This document shows positions 43,793 through 52,961 of a DNA stretch of 64,000 bases, one piece after another. The number at the start of each line of letters is the position of its first letter. The stretch's first letter is position 1. The position numbers and the translations under genes are program-made. The notes beneath the pieces are model-generated. The model worked only from the letters and a program-made list of their open reading frames with translations, was not told the DNA's origin and ran no database searches. Source of the stretch: CAZNOG01 sp964574635 (GTDB taxonomy: Bacteria > Bacteroidota > Bacteroidia > Flavobacteriales_D > Cryomorphaceae). The stretch is from NCBI GenBank assembly GCA_964574635.1, contig CAZNOG010000001.1:254027-318026 (forward strand), given 5' to 3'.

Positions 43793-43797
43793 TGCTT
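43695..43797. repeat. Direct repeat A, copy 1 (leader and signal-peptide DNA)
   Basis: 103 bases with six mismatches to 42300-42402. It includes the start codon and the first ~33 codons of the paralogous cargo gene. Confidence 0.9.
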
Positions 43798-44210
43798 AAA
43801 ACTTTATTAATCGTTAAAAGTAACCGGAAAAATAAAAAATGTTCCTCATGCTTCTTCATTCGAAGGCAGACATTGGAATGCCGATCGGAAGTGAAAAACG
43901 GATGGTTCGTGCATTGGCCGTAATATTTGTACAAGAGCATGACATTCCATGAAGTTTGGCGGTAAAATTTGAAGAAATATATTCACCGATGAATATCGGT
44001 TGTGACTTTCGGTAAGCTTTCACCGGTACAATACCGTAATTGCCTCACAATCTACTGACATCATTGATCTTAAAATTTCGAAGGGATGGGAGCAGCATAA
44101 ATAATCAGGATAATGAAAAAGAAAATATGACCCTTAAAATTATCCGGGAAATCGCACTTTTCGGTGCATTTATTTGAGTGCGATTGGCCTTTTTCGGCAT
44201 TAGCGGCTCT
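43793..44210. other. AT-rich intergenic region, no supported gene
   Basis: About 418 bases between two minus-strand genes. It holds the leader of the cargo gene at 42815-43792 and very short frames only. AATCGCACT (44150-44158) pairs with AGTGCGATT (44177-44185), an inverted repeat 26 bases after the stop of the 44211 gene. It lacks a good T-run and is a weak terminator candidate. Confidence 0.4.
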
Positions 44211-46187
44211 TTACATTTTCACGAACTTCAAACTCTGCACACCGTCGCTCGACTCGATTTTGATTAAATAAATTCCGGGTTTCCATTCCGAAGTATTGAT
44301 GCGAAGCGTTTCGGCGTCCCAGTCGGGTATTTTCAGGATGGCCTGCCCGGTGATGTTGAAAACCGTTACCGGGCCGGGGTTTGCCTTTGGTGTGGGCTCG
44401 ATGTGCAGAACGTTTGAAACGGGATTGGGGTACAGCCGATAAGCTTCCCGTTTTAGCTGCGGTGTTTCTGTCCCGATCAGGAAATCGGGCAAGGAATACA
44501 TGGCGAGAAAGCCTACCCCGGGCGAATACGTCACTTCCTCCGCGACTCCTTCCGGATCCAAACTCGTGGTGGTGTTGGCGGCAATTTTCCCGTCTATCAA
44601 AAGCGTATCTTCATTGATTGCCCGGATGTTGAGAATGGATACCCCATTGACGGAAGTGGATGGGGCTGAATAGGAGAAAAGCGTATGATTTTGGATGTCA
44701 AGATTTTGGTCGAGCCAAAGCACGTAGATTCCCCGACCCTCGGGAAGATCGATGCCGGTGGAATCGGGATCGTCGTTCGTGGAATACTTCAATACGTGGA
44801 TCGTGGTGTCCGACAAGGCGGTATATGGGTGTGGCCAAGCCAATTTTCCATTCACTTCAAATAGCTTCGACTCTTGATAGAACACACCCAAGTTGTCATG
44901 GTGCCAAGGATCCGGATGTCCGTAGGGAACGGACAATTTTGAAAGCAGTTCGCCCGAGGCATCCAATCGAATGACCTCTCGAGCACTTTTGGCGATAAAT
45001 TGGGTTGGCATCGGATATGGACCCATCTCGAACCATTCGGGTTTGTAATACACGGTCGGATCGCTGAAGTGATCGTCGAAATATAAGCCCGCTTCGGGGT
45101 CGCTTATTCCGAACCTGTACACCATCGCGACATATACATCCGAATTCAATTCTACGATGGGGCTCACGTCGTAATTCGTTGAGAAGGGATTTTGTGATTC
45201 GGGAGCCCCGACGTCGTAAAGCGCGGTGATGGGTGTAGCCCAAACGTGGTCGCCGGTGTTTGTTTCCTTGATCAAGATTATTTCGTTAAACCCCTCTTGG
45301 TCTGAAGTCGATTCCCAAACGGTCCCGTCGGGACTTATTTTCGGGTTTTGCCCGCTCACCAAACCCAAACGGTACAGGTGTTCCCCATCGGATGAAGCGT
45401 CTACCCGAACATTCAGTGCCGTGCCTGTTTCCGAAACCAATGGGGTGGCGATGTAGGTGCCGTTGTCGGGGTTGAATTTTACCCAAACAGTCCCCCATTT
45501 TTCGTCATCGCCCAATGAAAATTCCTCGTCCATGTTGAGGGTGAGGTAGTCGAAAATATTCAATACCGCGGCTATCGTCCCATCCCCGAGCCAAGCCATC
45601 GATGTGCCGACGGGGGATAACAGAAAGCCACCGAAATTTTGTTCTGCATTGTCATGGGGACTATGGGCGCCGGCAAACTCGCTGCTGATGGGTGGACAAA
45701 TACAGTTGAACGGCATGGACAACTGGTTTTCTTCGGCGCGGTATTCAAGTAGATATACGTGGCCGATGGACTCGGGATAGTCGTTTTCCAATTCGGGATT
45801 GCTCGTAAACGGACCGAACCCGAAGCCCACATATTTATCGGAATACAAGAAGTGTCTCCCGGCATCGTGTTTCAGCGCGGACATCGTTCCAAAACCGAAA
45901 TAAAATGGGGCTATTTCCACATGGCCTACGGGCGCAAGATTTTCGTCGTATATCACTTGGAAATATCCGTTGTTCAATGTGGAATTCAGTGCATAAGGTG
46001 CACCGGTGGGCAGCAGTGAGGCATCGGTGGCGGCGGGGGGATGAATTCTCAGATAGGTACCGCTTCCGTCGGGAAAAAATTGCGAAAATCCGGCCAAGTC
46101 GGTTTGCAAATAAACCAATTGCGTGTTTTGGCCCGCTCCGTGCACCGAAATGCACATCGCGAGAAGGAAGGGAAGTACGAATTTCAT
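44211..46187 (-). CDS. T9SS cargo protein, large secreted protein of unknown function
   Basis: 658 residues. Signal peptide FVLPFLLAMCISVHGAGQ, a long beta-rich middle with repeated 'value display' strands that resembles a propeller (for example AWLGDGTIAAVLNIFDYL, VSPIVELNSDVYVAMVYR, LFEVNGKLAWPHPYTAL), and a type A sorting domain in the last 80 residues (AYRLYPNPVSNVLHIEPTP to SLKFVKM). I recognise no catalytic motif. Expected at the cell surface or in the medium. It starts one base after the stop of a small cysteine-rich gene, so the pair is cotranscribed. Confidence 0.83.
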   Translation of the reverse strand: MKFVLPFLLAMCISVHGAGQNTQLVYLQTDLAGFSQFFPDGSGTYLRIHPPAATDASLLPTGAPYALNSTLNNGYFQVIYDENLAPVGHVEIAPFYFGFGTMSALKHDAGRHFLYSDKYVGFGFGPFTSNPELENDYPESIGHVYLLEYRAEENQLSMPFNCICPPISSEFAGAHSPHDNAEQNFGGFLLSPVGTSMAWLGDGTIAAVLNIFDYLTLNMDEEFSLGDDEKWGTVWVKFNPDNGTYIATPLVSETGTALNVRVDASSDGEHLYRLGLVSGQNPKISPDGTVWESTSDQEGFNEIILIKETNTGDHVWATPITALYDVGAPESQNPFSTNYDVSPIVELNSDVYVAMVYRFGISDPEAGLYFDDHFSDPTVYYKPEWFEMGPYPMPTQFIAKSAREVIRLDASGELLSKLSVPYGHPDPWHHDNLGVFYQESKLFEVNGKLAWPHPYTALSDTTIHVLKYSTNDDPDSTGIDLPEGRGIYVLWLDQNLDIQNHTLFSYSAPSTSVNGVSILNIRAINEDTLLIDGKIAANTTTSLDPEGVAEEVTYSPGVGFLAMYSLPDFLIGTETPQLKREAYRLYPNPVSNVLHIEPTPKANPGPVTVFNITGQAILKIPDWDAETLRINTSEWKPGIYLIKIESSDGVQSLKFVKM

Positions 46188-46188
46188 G

Positions 46189-46563
46189 TCAGTAAATATT
46201 GCAAACTACGTAGGAACCTAGTTGGTGCCAATCGTAGTCGGATGAATAACATCCGTTCGGAGGTAGACTCGTTGTCGGACTCCGGAAAGTAATAAGCAAG
46301 CTTGTTGCGACAACGGTAGTTGGGCCGGGAAGAACCATTTTGACGTAGCACGGCGTTTCACCCGTGGGACACGAGTTTTGCCAATCACCGTCGGGTGGCA
46401 AGGTTTGGGAGGCAGAGGCTCCGCCCGTACAATAAGCATACACTTGACTTGTACAGTTGGTTTTGTTCAAGATGATATAATCTTCGTTTTGCGCATACAG
46501 ATTGAGGGAAACTGAAATCATCAACACGGCGAGGACGGAGCGGAGAAATGTGGGAATAGTCAC
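46189..46563 (-). CDS. Small cysteine-rich secreted protein
   Basis: 124 residues. Signal peptide SVLAVLMISVSLNLYAQ, then a mature part of about 100 residues with six cysteines (TNCTS, AYCTG, NSCPTG, TPCYV, NGCYS, VVCNIY), which could form three disulfides. No named family recognised and no sorting domain. It is the first gene of a pair with the large T9SS cargo gene, one base apart. Confidence 0.7.
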   Translation of the reverse strand: MTIPTFLRSVLAVLMISVSLNLYAQNEDYIILNKTNCTSQVYAYCTGGASASQTLPPDGDWQNSCPTGETPCYVKMVLPGPTTVVATSLLITFRSPTTSLPPNGCYSSDYDWHQLGSYVVCNIY

Positions 46564-46769
46564 GATTTCAATTGCTTTGGCATAAATATAATGTAAATTT
46601 TTTAAACGGCCTCATCGCCGGACACCGCGCATGCGGGGAAGGATTTTCCTCGGACATCTATAGCGAATACCCGGCACTCCGTTCCCCTGCACAAAGTTTG
46701 GCGGCTTCCTTTTTTTCTGAGTTCCTTTGCACCGATGGGCCACGCATTTGACCCGAAAGGCGATTTCCA

Positions 46770-48041
46770 ATGAGGCAATTGAAAATAAGCACGGCGTTAC
46801 CCTATGAAAAACTGCTCGAATTCAGCCGTTCTCAAGCGTGGTTTGCCTTTATTATTACCGACCCGGATAACTTCGTGGCGGGATTCGGATCCAAACGCAA
46901 TCTGGTGTTACGTGAGCCGAAGGGTGCGTTCCAAAGTGTGAGCGAATTCTTGTCCGGTGCCCAAAGCAGGGTGGCGGGATACCTGGGTTACGACCTAAAA
47001 AACGACATCGAGAATCTGCATTCGGAATTGCCCGATTTTCTCGATTTGCCCGAAGCTTGCCTCTTTGAACCGGAGGTTTGGGTTTGCGCTTCCGGAAATG
47101 AAGTGACTCTGACCGGAGACCCCGAGTGGGTTGATCGTCTGGAAAATCACTTGAAACGCGAAAACGGGTTTGAGAAGCGTAAAGCATCCCCCCTCGACGT
47201 GAGGTGTACCACGAACAAAAACGCGTACATCGAAAGCGCGGAGAAACTTTTGGCACACATCAAACGCGGGAACATATACGAGGTGAATTACTGCGTGCAG
47301 TTCACAGCCCATTCACCTATTTTCGATCCCCAATCGCGGTTCGAGGATTTGCGTCAACGCACCGCAGCGCCCTTTTCGGTATTTGCCCGCCTTTCCGATC
47401 GCTACATCCTCTGCGCCTCGCCCGAGCGCTTTTTGCGGCACATCAACGGAAAGCTGATTTCCCAACCCATCAAGGGAACCATTCGCAGGGATGGCAACCC
47501 CGATGTCGACCGCAGATTGCGGGAGCAATTGCGCCACGACCCCAAGGAGATTTCCGAGAATGTGATGATCGTGGATTTGGTACGCAACGACCTTTCGCGC
47601 GTAGCCGCCGGGGGTACGGTGAAGGTGGATGAACTCTGCGGCATTTACCCCTTCAAAACGGTGTACCACATGATATCTACCGTGGGCGCCGAACTCGATG
47701 GGCAATATCGCCCTTTGGATGCCATTCGCGCCTGTTTTCCCGCCGGTTCTATGACGGGCGCGCCGAAAATCCGTGCCATGGAGCTTATCGAAGAGTTGGA
47801 GAATTTCAAAAGAGGCCCCTATGCGGGGAATTTTGGGTACTTTGAGCCCAATGGAAATTTCGACCTCAACGTGGTGATCCGAACCTTGATATACAACCCG
47901 CACACGCATCGTATCGGGTTTTCGGTGGGGAGCGCCCTCACCATAGGTTCCCATCCGGAACGCGAATTCGACGAGTGCATGCTCAAAGCCGAAGCATTGA
48001 TAAGCGCATTGCATGGAAGCTTGGAAGACCGAACCGATTGA
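46770..48041 (+). CDS. pabB: Aminodeoxychorismate synthase component I
   Basis: 423 residues. The chorismate-utilising domain shows EVNYCVQF, SPERFLRH, the PIKGT motif (lysine as in PabB; TrpE has PIAGT), the long conserved IVDLVRNDLSRVAAGGTVKV, SMTGAPKIRAMELIEELE and GNFGYFEPNGNFDLNVVIRT. The N-terminal part is short, as in the simplified PabB forms. With a glutaminase it makes aminodeoxychorismate for folate, connecting with folK in the same window. Its 3' end overlaps tilS by 29 bases. Confidence 0.92.
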   Translation: MRQLKISTALPYEKLLEFSRSQAWFAFIITDPDNFVAGFGSKRNLVLREPKGAFQSVSEFLSGAQSRVAGYLGYDLKNDIENLHSELPDFLDLPEACLFEPEVWVCASGNEVTLTGDPEWVDRLENHLKRENGFEKRKASPLDVRCTTNKNAYIESAEKLLAHIKRGNIYEVNYCVQFTAHSPIFDPQSRFEDLRQRTAAPFSVFARLSDRYILCASPERFLRHINGKLISQPIKGTIRRDGNPDVDRRLREQLRHDPKEISENVMIVDLVRNDLSRVAAGGTVKVDELCGIYPFKTVYHMISTVGAELDGQYRPLDAIRACFPAGSMTGAPKIRAMELIEELENFKRGPYAGNFGYFEPNGNFDLNVVIRTLIYNPHTHRIGFSVGSALTIGSHPEREFDECMLKAEALISALHGSLEDRTD

Positions 48042-49341
48042 AGAATTCGCCCGTGCGCTGCGTGCGCTGGGTGCCGAAGAACACGATCGTTTTTTGGTGG
48101 CCGTAAGCGGAGGAGTGGACTCCATGGTGCTGCTCGATATGACGCGCCGTGCCGGCCTGAACATCAGTGCGGCACACGTCAATTACGGCTTGCGGGGCGA
48201 AGACAGCCTCGCCGACGCCGATCTTGTGACGGATTATTGCCGCGCCCACGGAATAGCCGTCTTCGTAAAAAACATCTCCATGGGTGGCCACATGCGCGGC
48301 AGCGGCGTACAAACCCGCGCCCGAAAAGAGAGATATGCCTGGTTTGAATCCCTGATTCAGTCGGAAAACCTCGATTTCGTATTGACCGCCCACCACGCCG
48401 ACGATCGATTGGAAACGGTTTTCATTAACATGCTGCGGGGTGGGGGAGTACGGGGCCTAAAGTCCATACCCGAACGCAGGGGGAATGTGCTGCGACCCTT
48501 ACTGCGCTTCCACAAATCCGCGCTCGAATCGTACGCCCGCTCACGGAAGGTGCCTTGGCGCGAAGACGAGACCAACCGGGGCGACGACTACCTCCGCAAC
48601 AAAGTGCGTCACCACGTCATCCCCCCGTTGACCGAACTGGGCGCCCGGGCGGTGGAAAACTTGATCAAGAGCGTGGATTACATCGGCGAGGCCCACGCGT
48701 ATTTCGAGCGGCAAGCCGACAAGTTCATCGCCGAGACACCTTGGTCGGAGGGCGTTGGCAAAATTTGTGATCGGCGTTGGGATTACCTTTTCGCACACCC
48801 TCCCTTGCCGCACTACGTGTTCGCCAAATGGGGATTTCCCGCCGATGCCCTCCCCGAAATCCAAAAGTTGCGGACGGCGCAGAGTGGTAAGAAGGTTTTT
48901 GGGGGTGAGGGCTCATTGTATCGCGATCGCGGCCAAACGCTCGTCTCTCATTTTTCGCAAGATGGTCCCGTAGAGGCGAAATTGACCGAACCGGAAGGGC
49001 GAATTTTCCGCCCAGTCCTCTTGGATTGGAAACCCGTGGAAATGCCTCGCGATCTGTTGAAAACACCCCGGGACACCGCGTATCTCGACGCCGATGCACT
49101 GCAATGGCCCCTCACCGTAAGGCGGTGGCGCCGTGGCGACCGGTTCTCCCCACTCGGCATGCAAGGCTCCAAGAAAATCAGCGACTTCCTGATCGACGCC
49201 AAGGTGCCGCTTCCGGAAAAAGACGCGGTTTTCGTCCTCGAGTCCAACGGAAACGTGTGCTGGGTCATCGGCCACCGCATTGACCGCCGGTATGCCATAG
49301 GCCCAAACACCCGCAAGGTCATTCGCTTCGCCCTTCGATAA
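48013..49341 (+). CDS. tilS: tRNA(Ile)-lysidine synthetase
   Basis: 442 residues. PP-loop AVSGGVDSMVLLDM, then AAHVNYGLRG, the ATP/tRNA segment LTAHHADDRLETVFINMLRG, and C-terminal TilS domains (LTVRRWRRGDRFSPLGMQGSKKISDFLIDAKVP). It modifies C34 of the CAU tRNA-Ile so that it reads AUA, an essential step in the cytosol. The start lies inside pabB, which suggests translational coupling. The 239 bases after the stop contain no gene. Confidence 0.95.
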   Translation: MEAWKTEPIEEFARALRALGAEEHDRFLVAVSGGVDSMVLLDMTRRAGLNISAAHVNYGLRGEDSLADADLVTDYCRAHGIAVFVKNISMGGHMRGSGVQTRARKERYAWFESLIQSENLDFVLTAHHADDRLETVFINMLRGGGVRGLKSIPERRGNVLRPLLRFHKSALESYARSRKVPWREDETNRGDDYLRNKVRHHVIPPLTELGARAVENLIKSVDYIGEAHAYFERQADKFIAETPWSEGVGKICDRRWDYLFAHPPLPHYVFAKWGFPADALPEIQKLRTAQSGKKVFGGEGSLYRDRGQTLVSHFSQDGPVEAKLTEPEGRIFRPVLLDWKPVEMPRDLLKTPRDTAYLDADALQWPLTVRRWRRGDRFSPLGMQGSKKISDFLIDAKVPLPEKDAVFVLESNGNVCWVIGHRIDRRYAIGPNTRKVIRFALR

Positions 49342-49547
49342 GGCGGCCGCCCGGTCCGGGATCCTCGACGGGGCGGAAACATTGGCCTGCTCCGCGTGCC
49401 GCGGGAAACGTTCCTCCCTTTCATTGCGGCGGTGCGCGGATTTTCGGCTGCACGCGATTTTCGATTTGCAGCCGGTCGGGAAAATCCATGGTTTGGCTTT
49501 CCATGAGTGCCGCGGGAGGGGGAGGTGATAAAGCCTTGTGAATTGGT

Positions 49548-49555
49548 TATTTTTG
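49548..49555 (+). promoter_or_regulatory. -7 element of dsbD promoter
   Basis: TATTTTTG, perfect match to TAnnTTTG. Transcription would start near 49562, which is after the first possible start codon (49560) and before the ATG at 49581. This supports the latter as the true start. Confidence 0.55.
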
Positions 49556-49580
49556 CAGGATGATTTCGAAGAAGAACCCC

Positions 49581-52100
49581 ATGTTGAACACCAAGCGATT
49601 TCTTTTTGCGGTCATTGCGGTGCTGCTGCCGTGGTATGCGGCGGTTGCACAGATTTACGATCCGGTAGACTGGGCCTACGACGTGAAAATCCTCGGCGAC
49701 GATGAAGCCGAGCTCCGTTTCACGGCGGTCATGGAAGGTGATTGGCACATTTACGCTACGGATCTCCCCAAAGACGAGGGGCCGGTGCCCACGGCTTTCG
49801 ATTTCGAAAAAAGCGGCGATTACCGACTCGTGGGTGAATTGAATGCGGGGGAGTACATCACCAAGTACGACCCCAATTTCATGATGGACCTGAACTTCTA
49901 CGAAGGCAAGGCGGTCTTCACCCAAAAGATCAAACGCCTGTCGACCTCGGATTTTTCCGTGGAGGGCGAGTTGACGTACATGGTGTGCAACGATGAAATG
50001 TGTCTTCCTCCGGAATACCTTCCCTTTGCTTTGGAGGTCACCGGCGCACAAACGCCCCCGCAGTCTCCCGGCGGAGGATCGTCGGGGGCCGGCGGCATGA
50101 TTCAGGGCGGGTCGGTTTCCATGGGCATGCAAGCCGAGGGCGACGCATCGGGTATTCTCACCCCGATAAAATGGACCTTCGAGGTGGAGGACGAAAACGA
50201 CACGTCGGCCGTGCTCGTCGCCACCGCCGATCTCGACGAGGGATGGCATTTGTATTCCCAGCATTTGGAAAGCGACATGGGGCCCATCGCTACCGAGTTT
50301 GTTTTCACGCCGAACGAAGCCTACTCACTCGTCGGTGAAACCGTCGAAGGCGAGGCGGAAGTCGTGTACGACCCCAATTTCGACATGGATTTGGGGATGT
50401 TTTCCGGCACACCCCGGTTTCGTCAAACCGTCGTCAAACACTCGGACATCCCCTTCAAGGTATCGGGATACGTCACGTTTATGGTTTGCGACGACAAGCA
50501 GTGCCTGCCTCCCGAAGATTTGGATTTCAGCTTTTCGCTGGATGCGGGAAGCGGTACTCCCGTCGTGACGTCAGACCCACAAAAACCCACCACCGGCACA
50601 TCCGAAGTAGACCGCGGCAAGATCGAAGAGACCGCCAAAAAGGACGAGAGCCGATCCAACTGGGTGATCTTTATCATTTCTTTCCTCAGTGGTTTCGCCG
50701 CGCTGCTCACTCCATGCGTCTTTCCCATGATCCCCATGACGGTGAGCTTCTTCACCAAACAGAGCAAGTCCAAGGCCGAAGGCGTGAAGAACGCGGTGAT
50801 TTATGGCCTGAGCATCATCATCATTTACGTGGTGTTGGGGGTGGGTGTCACGGCGGCGTTCGGGGCGTCCATCTTGTCGGAGATGTCGACCGACCCCTGG
50901 TTTAACTTGGCGTTTTTCGCGCTGCTCATCGTTTTCGCCATTTCGTTCTTGGGAGCGTTTGAAATCACCTTGCCGAGCTCGTGGATCAACAAGGCCGACG
51001 CGCGCGCCGACCGCGGTGGACTCATCGGTATATTTTTCATGGCATTTACCTTGGCTTTGGTTTCCTTTTCCTGCACCGGTCCCATCGTGGGCACGTTGAT
51101 CGTGGAAGCCGCTTCGAAGGGGGGGAGCGCACCGGCCATCGGGATGCTCGGTTTTTCATTGGCCATTGCACTGCCGTTCGGATTGTTCGCCGCTTTTCCG
51201 GGATGGCTGAATACCTTGCCCAAATCGGGCGGATGGCTCAATTCGGTAAAGGTCGTCCTGGGATTCTTGGAACTCGCACTGGCTTTCAAATTTTTGTCCA
51301 ACGCCGATTTGGTGTTGCAACTGCACCTGCTTGAAAGGGAAATGTTCATCGCCATTTGGATCGTGATTTTCGGCTTGCTGACCATGTATTTATTGGGAAA
51401 ACTCAAGCTGCCCAACGACAGCGACTTGAAATACATTCCCGTTTCGCGGCTGTTGTTGGCCACGGTGACGGGTGTGTTTACGGTGTACATGATTCCGGGG
51501 CTGTGGGGTGCACCCCTGAAAATCATCGCGGCCTTTCCCCCGCCGCAACAGTACAGCGAATCTCCCATGGGAGTGGGTTATTTCGGTGGTGGTGGCGGCT
51601 CGGTGTCCACCGCCGAACACGATCCCGACATGCACTTGGGCCCTCAGGGAATTTACGTCTTCCACGACTACGAAAAGGGTTTGGCACACGCCAAAAAGGT
51701 GGGCAAACCACTGTTGGTCGACTTCACCGGCCACGCATGCGTGAATTGCCGCAAGATGGAACAACAGGTATGGTCCGACCCCGAGATCAAACGCAAACTT
51801 TCCGAGGAAGTCGTGCTGATTTCACTCTATGTCGATGAACGCACCGAATTGCCCCCGTCAGAACAAGTCACCGTAGAACTCACCGGCGGAAGGGAGAAGA
51901 AACTCCGCACGGTAGGCAACAAATGGGCGGCGTTCCAAGAGTTGCGATTCGGAGTCAACGCCCAACCTTTTTATGTGATTCTGGACCACGACGAAGAGAT
52001 GCTCGTCGAACCTTCCAATTTTCAGGATTACGGCACCATTAAGTTGTTTGACGACTGGCTCTCAAGGGGACTCCGGGAGTTTGAAGAAGGGGAGTCTTGA
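49581..52100 (+). CDS. dsbD: Thiol:disulfide interchange protein DsbD with duplicated N-terminal domain
   Basis: 839 residues. Signal peptide to VAQ, then two tandem DsbD-alpha-like domains: residues about 24-150 with Cys136 and Cys141 (VCNDEMCLPPE), and about 185-325 with Cys303 and Cys308 (VCDDKQCLPPED), joined by a Gly/Ser-rich linker. Eight hydrophobic segments of the transmembrane domain follow (FLSGFAALLTPCVFPMIPMT, VSFSCTGPIVG). A C-terminal thioredoxin domain holds Cys720 and Cys723 (HACVNCRKMEQ). It carries reductant from cytosolic thioredoxin to the periplasm. ATG 49581 is preferred from promoter position. Confidence 0.92.
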   Translation: MLNTKRFLFAVIAVLLPWYAAVAQIYDPVDWAYDVKILGDDEAELRFTAVMEGDWHIYATDLPKDEGPVPTAFDFEKSGDYRLVGELNAGEYITKYDPNFMMDLNFYEGKAVFTQKIKRLSTSDFSVEGELTYMVCNDEMCLPPEYLPFALEVTGAQTPPQSPGGGSSGAGGMIQGGSVSMGMQAEGDASGILTPIKWTFEVEDENDTSAVLVATADLDEGWHLYSQHLESDMGPIATEFVFTPNEAYSLVGETVEGEAEVVYDPNFDMDLGMFSGTPRFRQTVVKHSDIPFKVSGYVTFMVCDDKQCLPPEDLDFSFSLDAGSGTPVVTSDPQKPTTGTSEVDRGKIEETAKKDESRSNWVIFIISFLSGFAALLTPCVFPMIPMTVSFFTKQSKSKAEGVKNAVIYGLSIIIIYVVLGVGVTAAFGASILSEMSTDPWFNLAFFALLIVFAISFLGAFEITLPSSWINKADARADRGGLIGIFFMAFTLALVSFSCTGPIVGTLIVEAASKGGSAPAIGMLGFSLAIALPFGLFAAFPGWLNTLPKSGGWLNSVKVVLGFLELALAFKFLSNADLVLQLHLLEREMFIAIWIVIFGLLTMYLLGKLKLPNDSDLKYIPVSRLLLATVTGVFTVYMIPGLWGAPLKIIAAFPPPQQYSESPMGVGYFGGGGGSVSTAEHDPDMHLGPQGIYVFHDYEKGLAHAKKVGKPLLVDFTGHACVNCRKMEQQVWSDPEIKRKLSEEVVLISLYVDERTELPPSEQVTVELTGGREKKLRTVGNKWAAFQELRFGVNAQPFYVILDHDEEMLVEPSNFQDYGTIKLFDDWLSRGLREFEEGES

Positions 52101-52138
52101 CGGAACACCGTCTTCAGCGCCCATTATTTTACTTTCTT

Positions 52139-52146
52139 TATTTTTG
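52139..52146 (+). promoter_or_regulatory. -7 element for the membrane protein gene at 52180
   Basis: TATTTTTG, perfect TAnnTTTG, 34 bases before the ATG. No clear -33 TTTG at the usual distance. Confidence 0.45.
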
Positions 52147-52179
52147 TGATATTCGTCAGTGCGCGTTAAAGAAGTGAAA

Positions 52180-52803
52180 ATGAAAAACCTTATTTTCAAA
52201 ATCTTGGGATGTTGGTTTGCTTTGGCTCTTTTCGGTATCGTCGGTGAATATACCGTGGGTTGGGAAGAAGTCAAGGCAGCGGTATATGTCAATGCCATCC
52301 TGATACCCTCGTATTTCATTTACAGGTATCGCCGAGCCAAAGTGGCCAAGGGCGGACCCGGTTCCGAAAATGCGCCGAAAAAAGGATTCTTTTGGACCGA
52401 GCGCAACAAATTGGCATTGTATGGCTCGCTATGGGTTTGGATTTTTTTCGCCGCGGTAGCTTTTTTATGGGCCGAAGCGGGTCGCATGGAAACCACCACC
52501 GGCATTGTTTTGACCGGTTTAGCGACTTTGGGAACCACCGCATTGATTGTGATCTCGAGAAAGTTGAAAGTCGAATCGAATTGGGAGCCCCCAAGGTTCG
52601 GCCCCATCCGATGGGATGATCAAACTAAGCACGTGTTTTACGGTACGGTGAAAACGTGGATCCGAATAGCGGCTCTCGCCCTATTGTTATACCTGCTCGA
52701 TCTTTGGATTCCCGGTGTGCGGGTGGCGGTATTTGCTCTGATGGTATTCTCCCCGCTTTACTGTTTTCTGCGATCGAAGCGGATCCAAGGGGTGGACGCC
52801 TGA
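52180..52803 (+). CDS. Small integral membrane protein, unknown function
   Basis: 207 residues with about five or six hydrophobic segments (FKILGCWFALALFGIVG, AVYVNAILIPSYFIY, LYGSLWVWIFFAAVAFLW, GIVLTGLATLGTTALIV, IRIAALALLLYLLDLW, VAVFALMVFSPLYCFL) and basic loops. I do not recognise a family. ATG 52180 is preferred to the GTG at 52159 because the promoter's -7 element is only a few bases before that GTG. A hairpin terminator follows. Confidence 0.65.
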   Translation: MKNLIFKILGCWFALALFGIVGEYTVGWEEVKAAVYVNAILIPSYFIYRYRRAKVAKGGPGSENAPKKGFFWTERNKLALYGSLWVWIFFAAVAFLWAEAGRMETTTGIVLTGLATLGTTALIVISRKLKVESNWEPPRFGPIRWDDQTKHVFYGTVKTWIRIAALALLLYLLDLWIPGVRVAVFALMVFSPLYCFLRSKRIQGVDA

Positions 52804-52826
52804 TTCGCACGCCTATCGTGTATGTA

Positions 52827-52857
52827 AGGACGGCCCTTTTGGGCCGTTCTCGTTTTG
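52827..52857 (+). terminator. Intrinsic terminator candidate
   Basis: Stem around ACGGCCC (52830-52836) and GGGCCGT (52841-52847), extendable to ten pairs, loop TTTT, followed by TCTCGTTTTG. The T-run is interrupted, so efficiency may be moderate. It overlaps the -33 element of the next promoter. Confidence 0.6.
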
Positions 52858-52886
52858 TCGTGATTTTAACCGGATTCTTAACTTTG
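52854..52886 (+). promoter_or_regulatory. gmhA promoter
   Basis: TTTG at 52854-52857, 21 bases, TAACTTTG at 52879-52886. Both elements are perfect. Transcription would start near 52893, which excludes the in-frame ATG at 52887 and favours the GTG at 52962. Confidence 0.65.
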
Positions 52887-52961
52887 ATGAAGACGGGAAT
52901 CGAGAGTACGCTAAACCTTTTTGGAACTATCCGTACTTTTAAACCCAAACAATACGCTACG

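Noticed and set aside
52656..52961. Upstream extension of gmhA
   Set aside because: It runs through a terminator and the gmhA promoter; the family N-terminus begins at the GTG at 52962.
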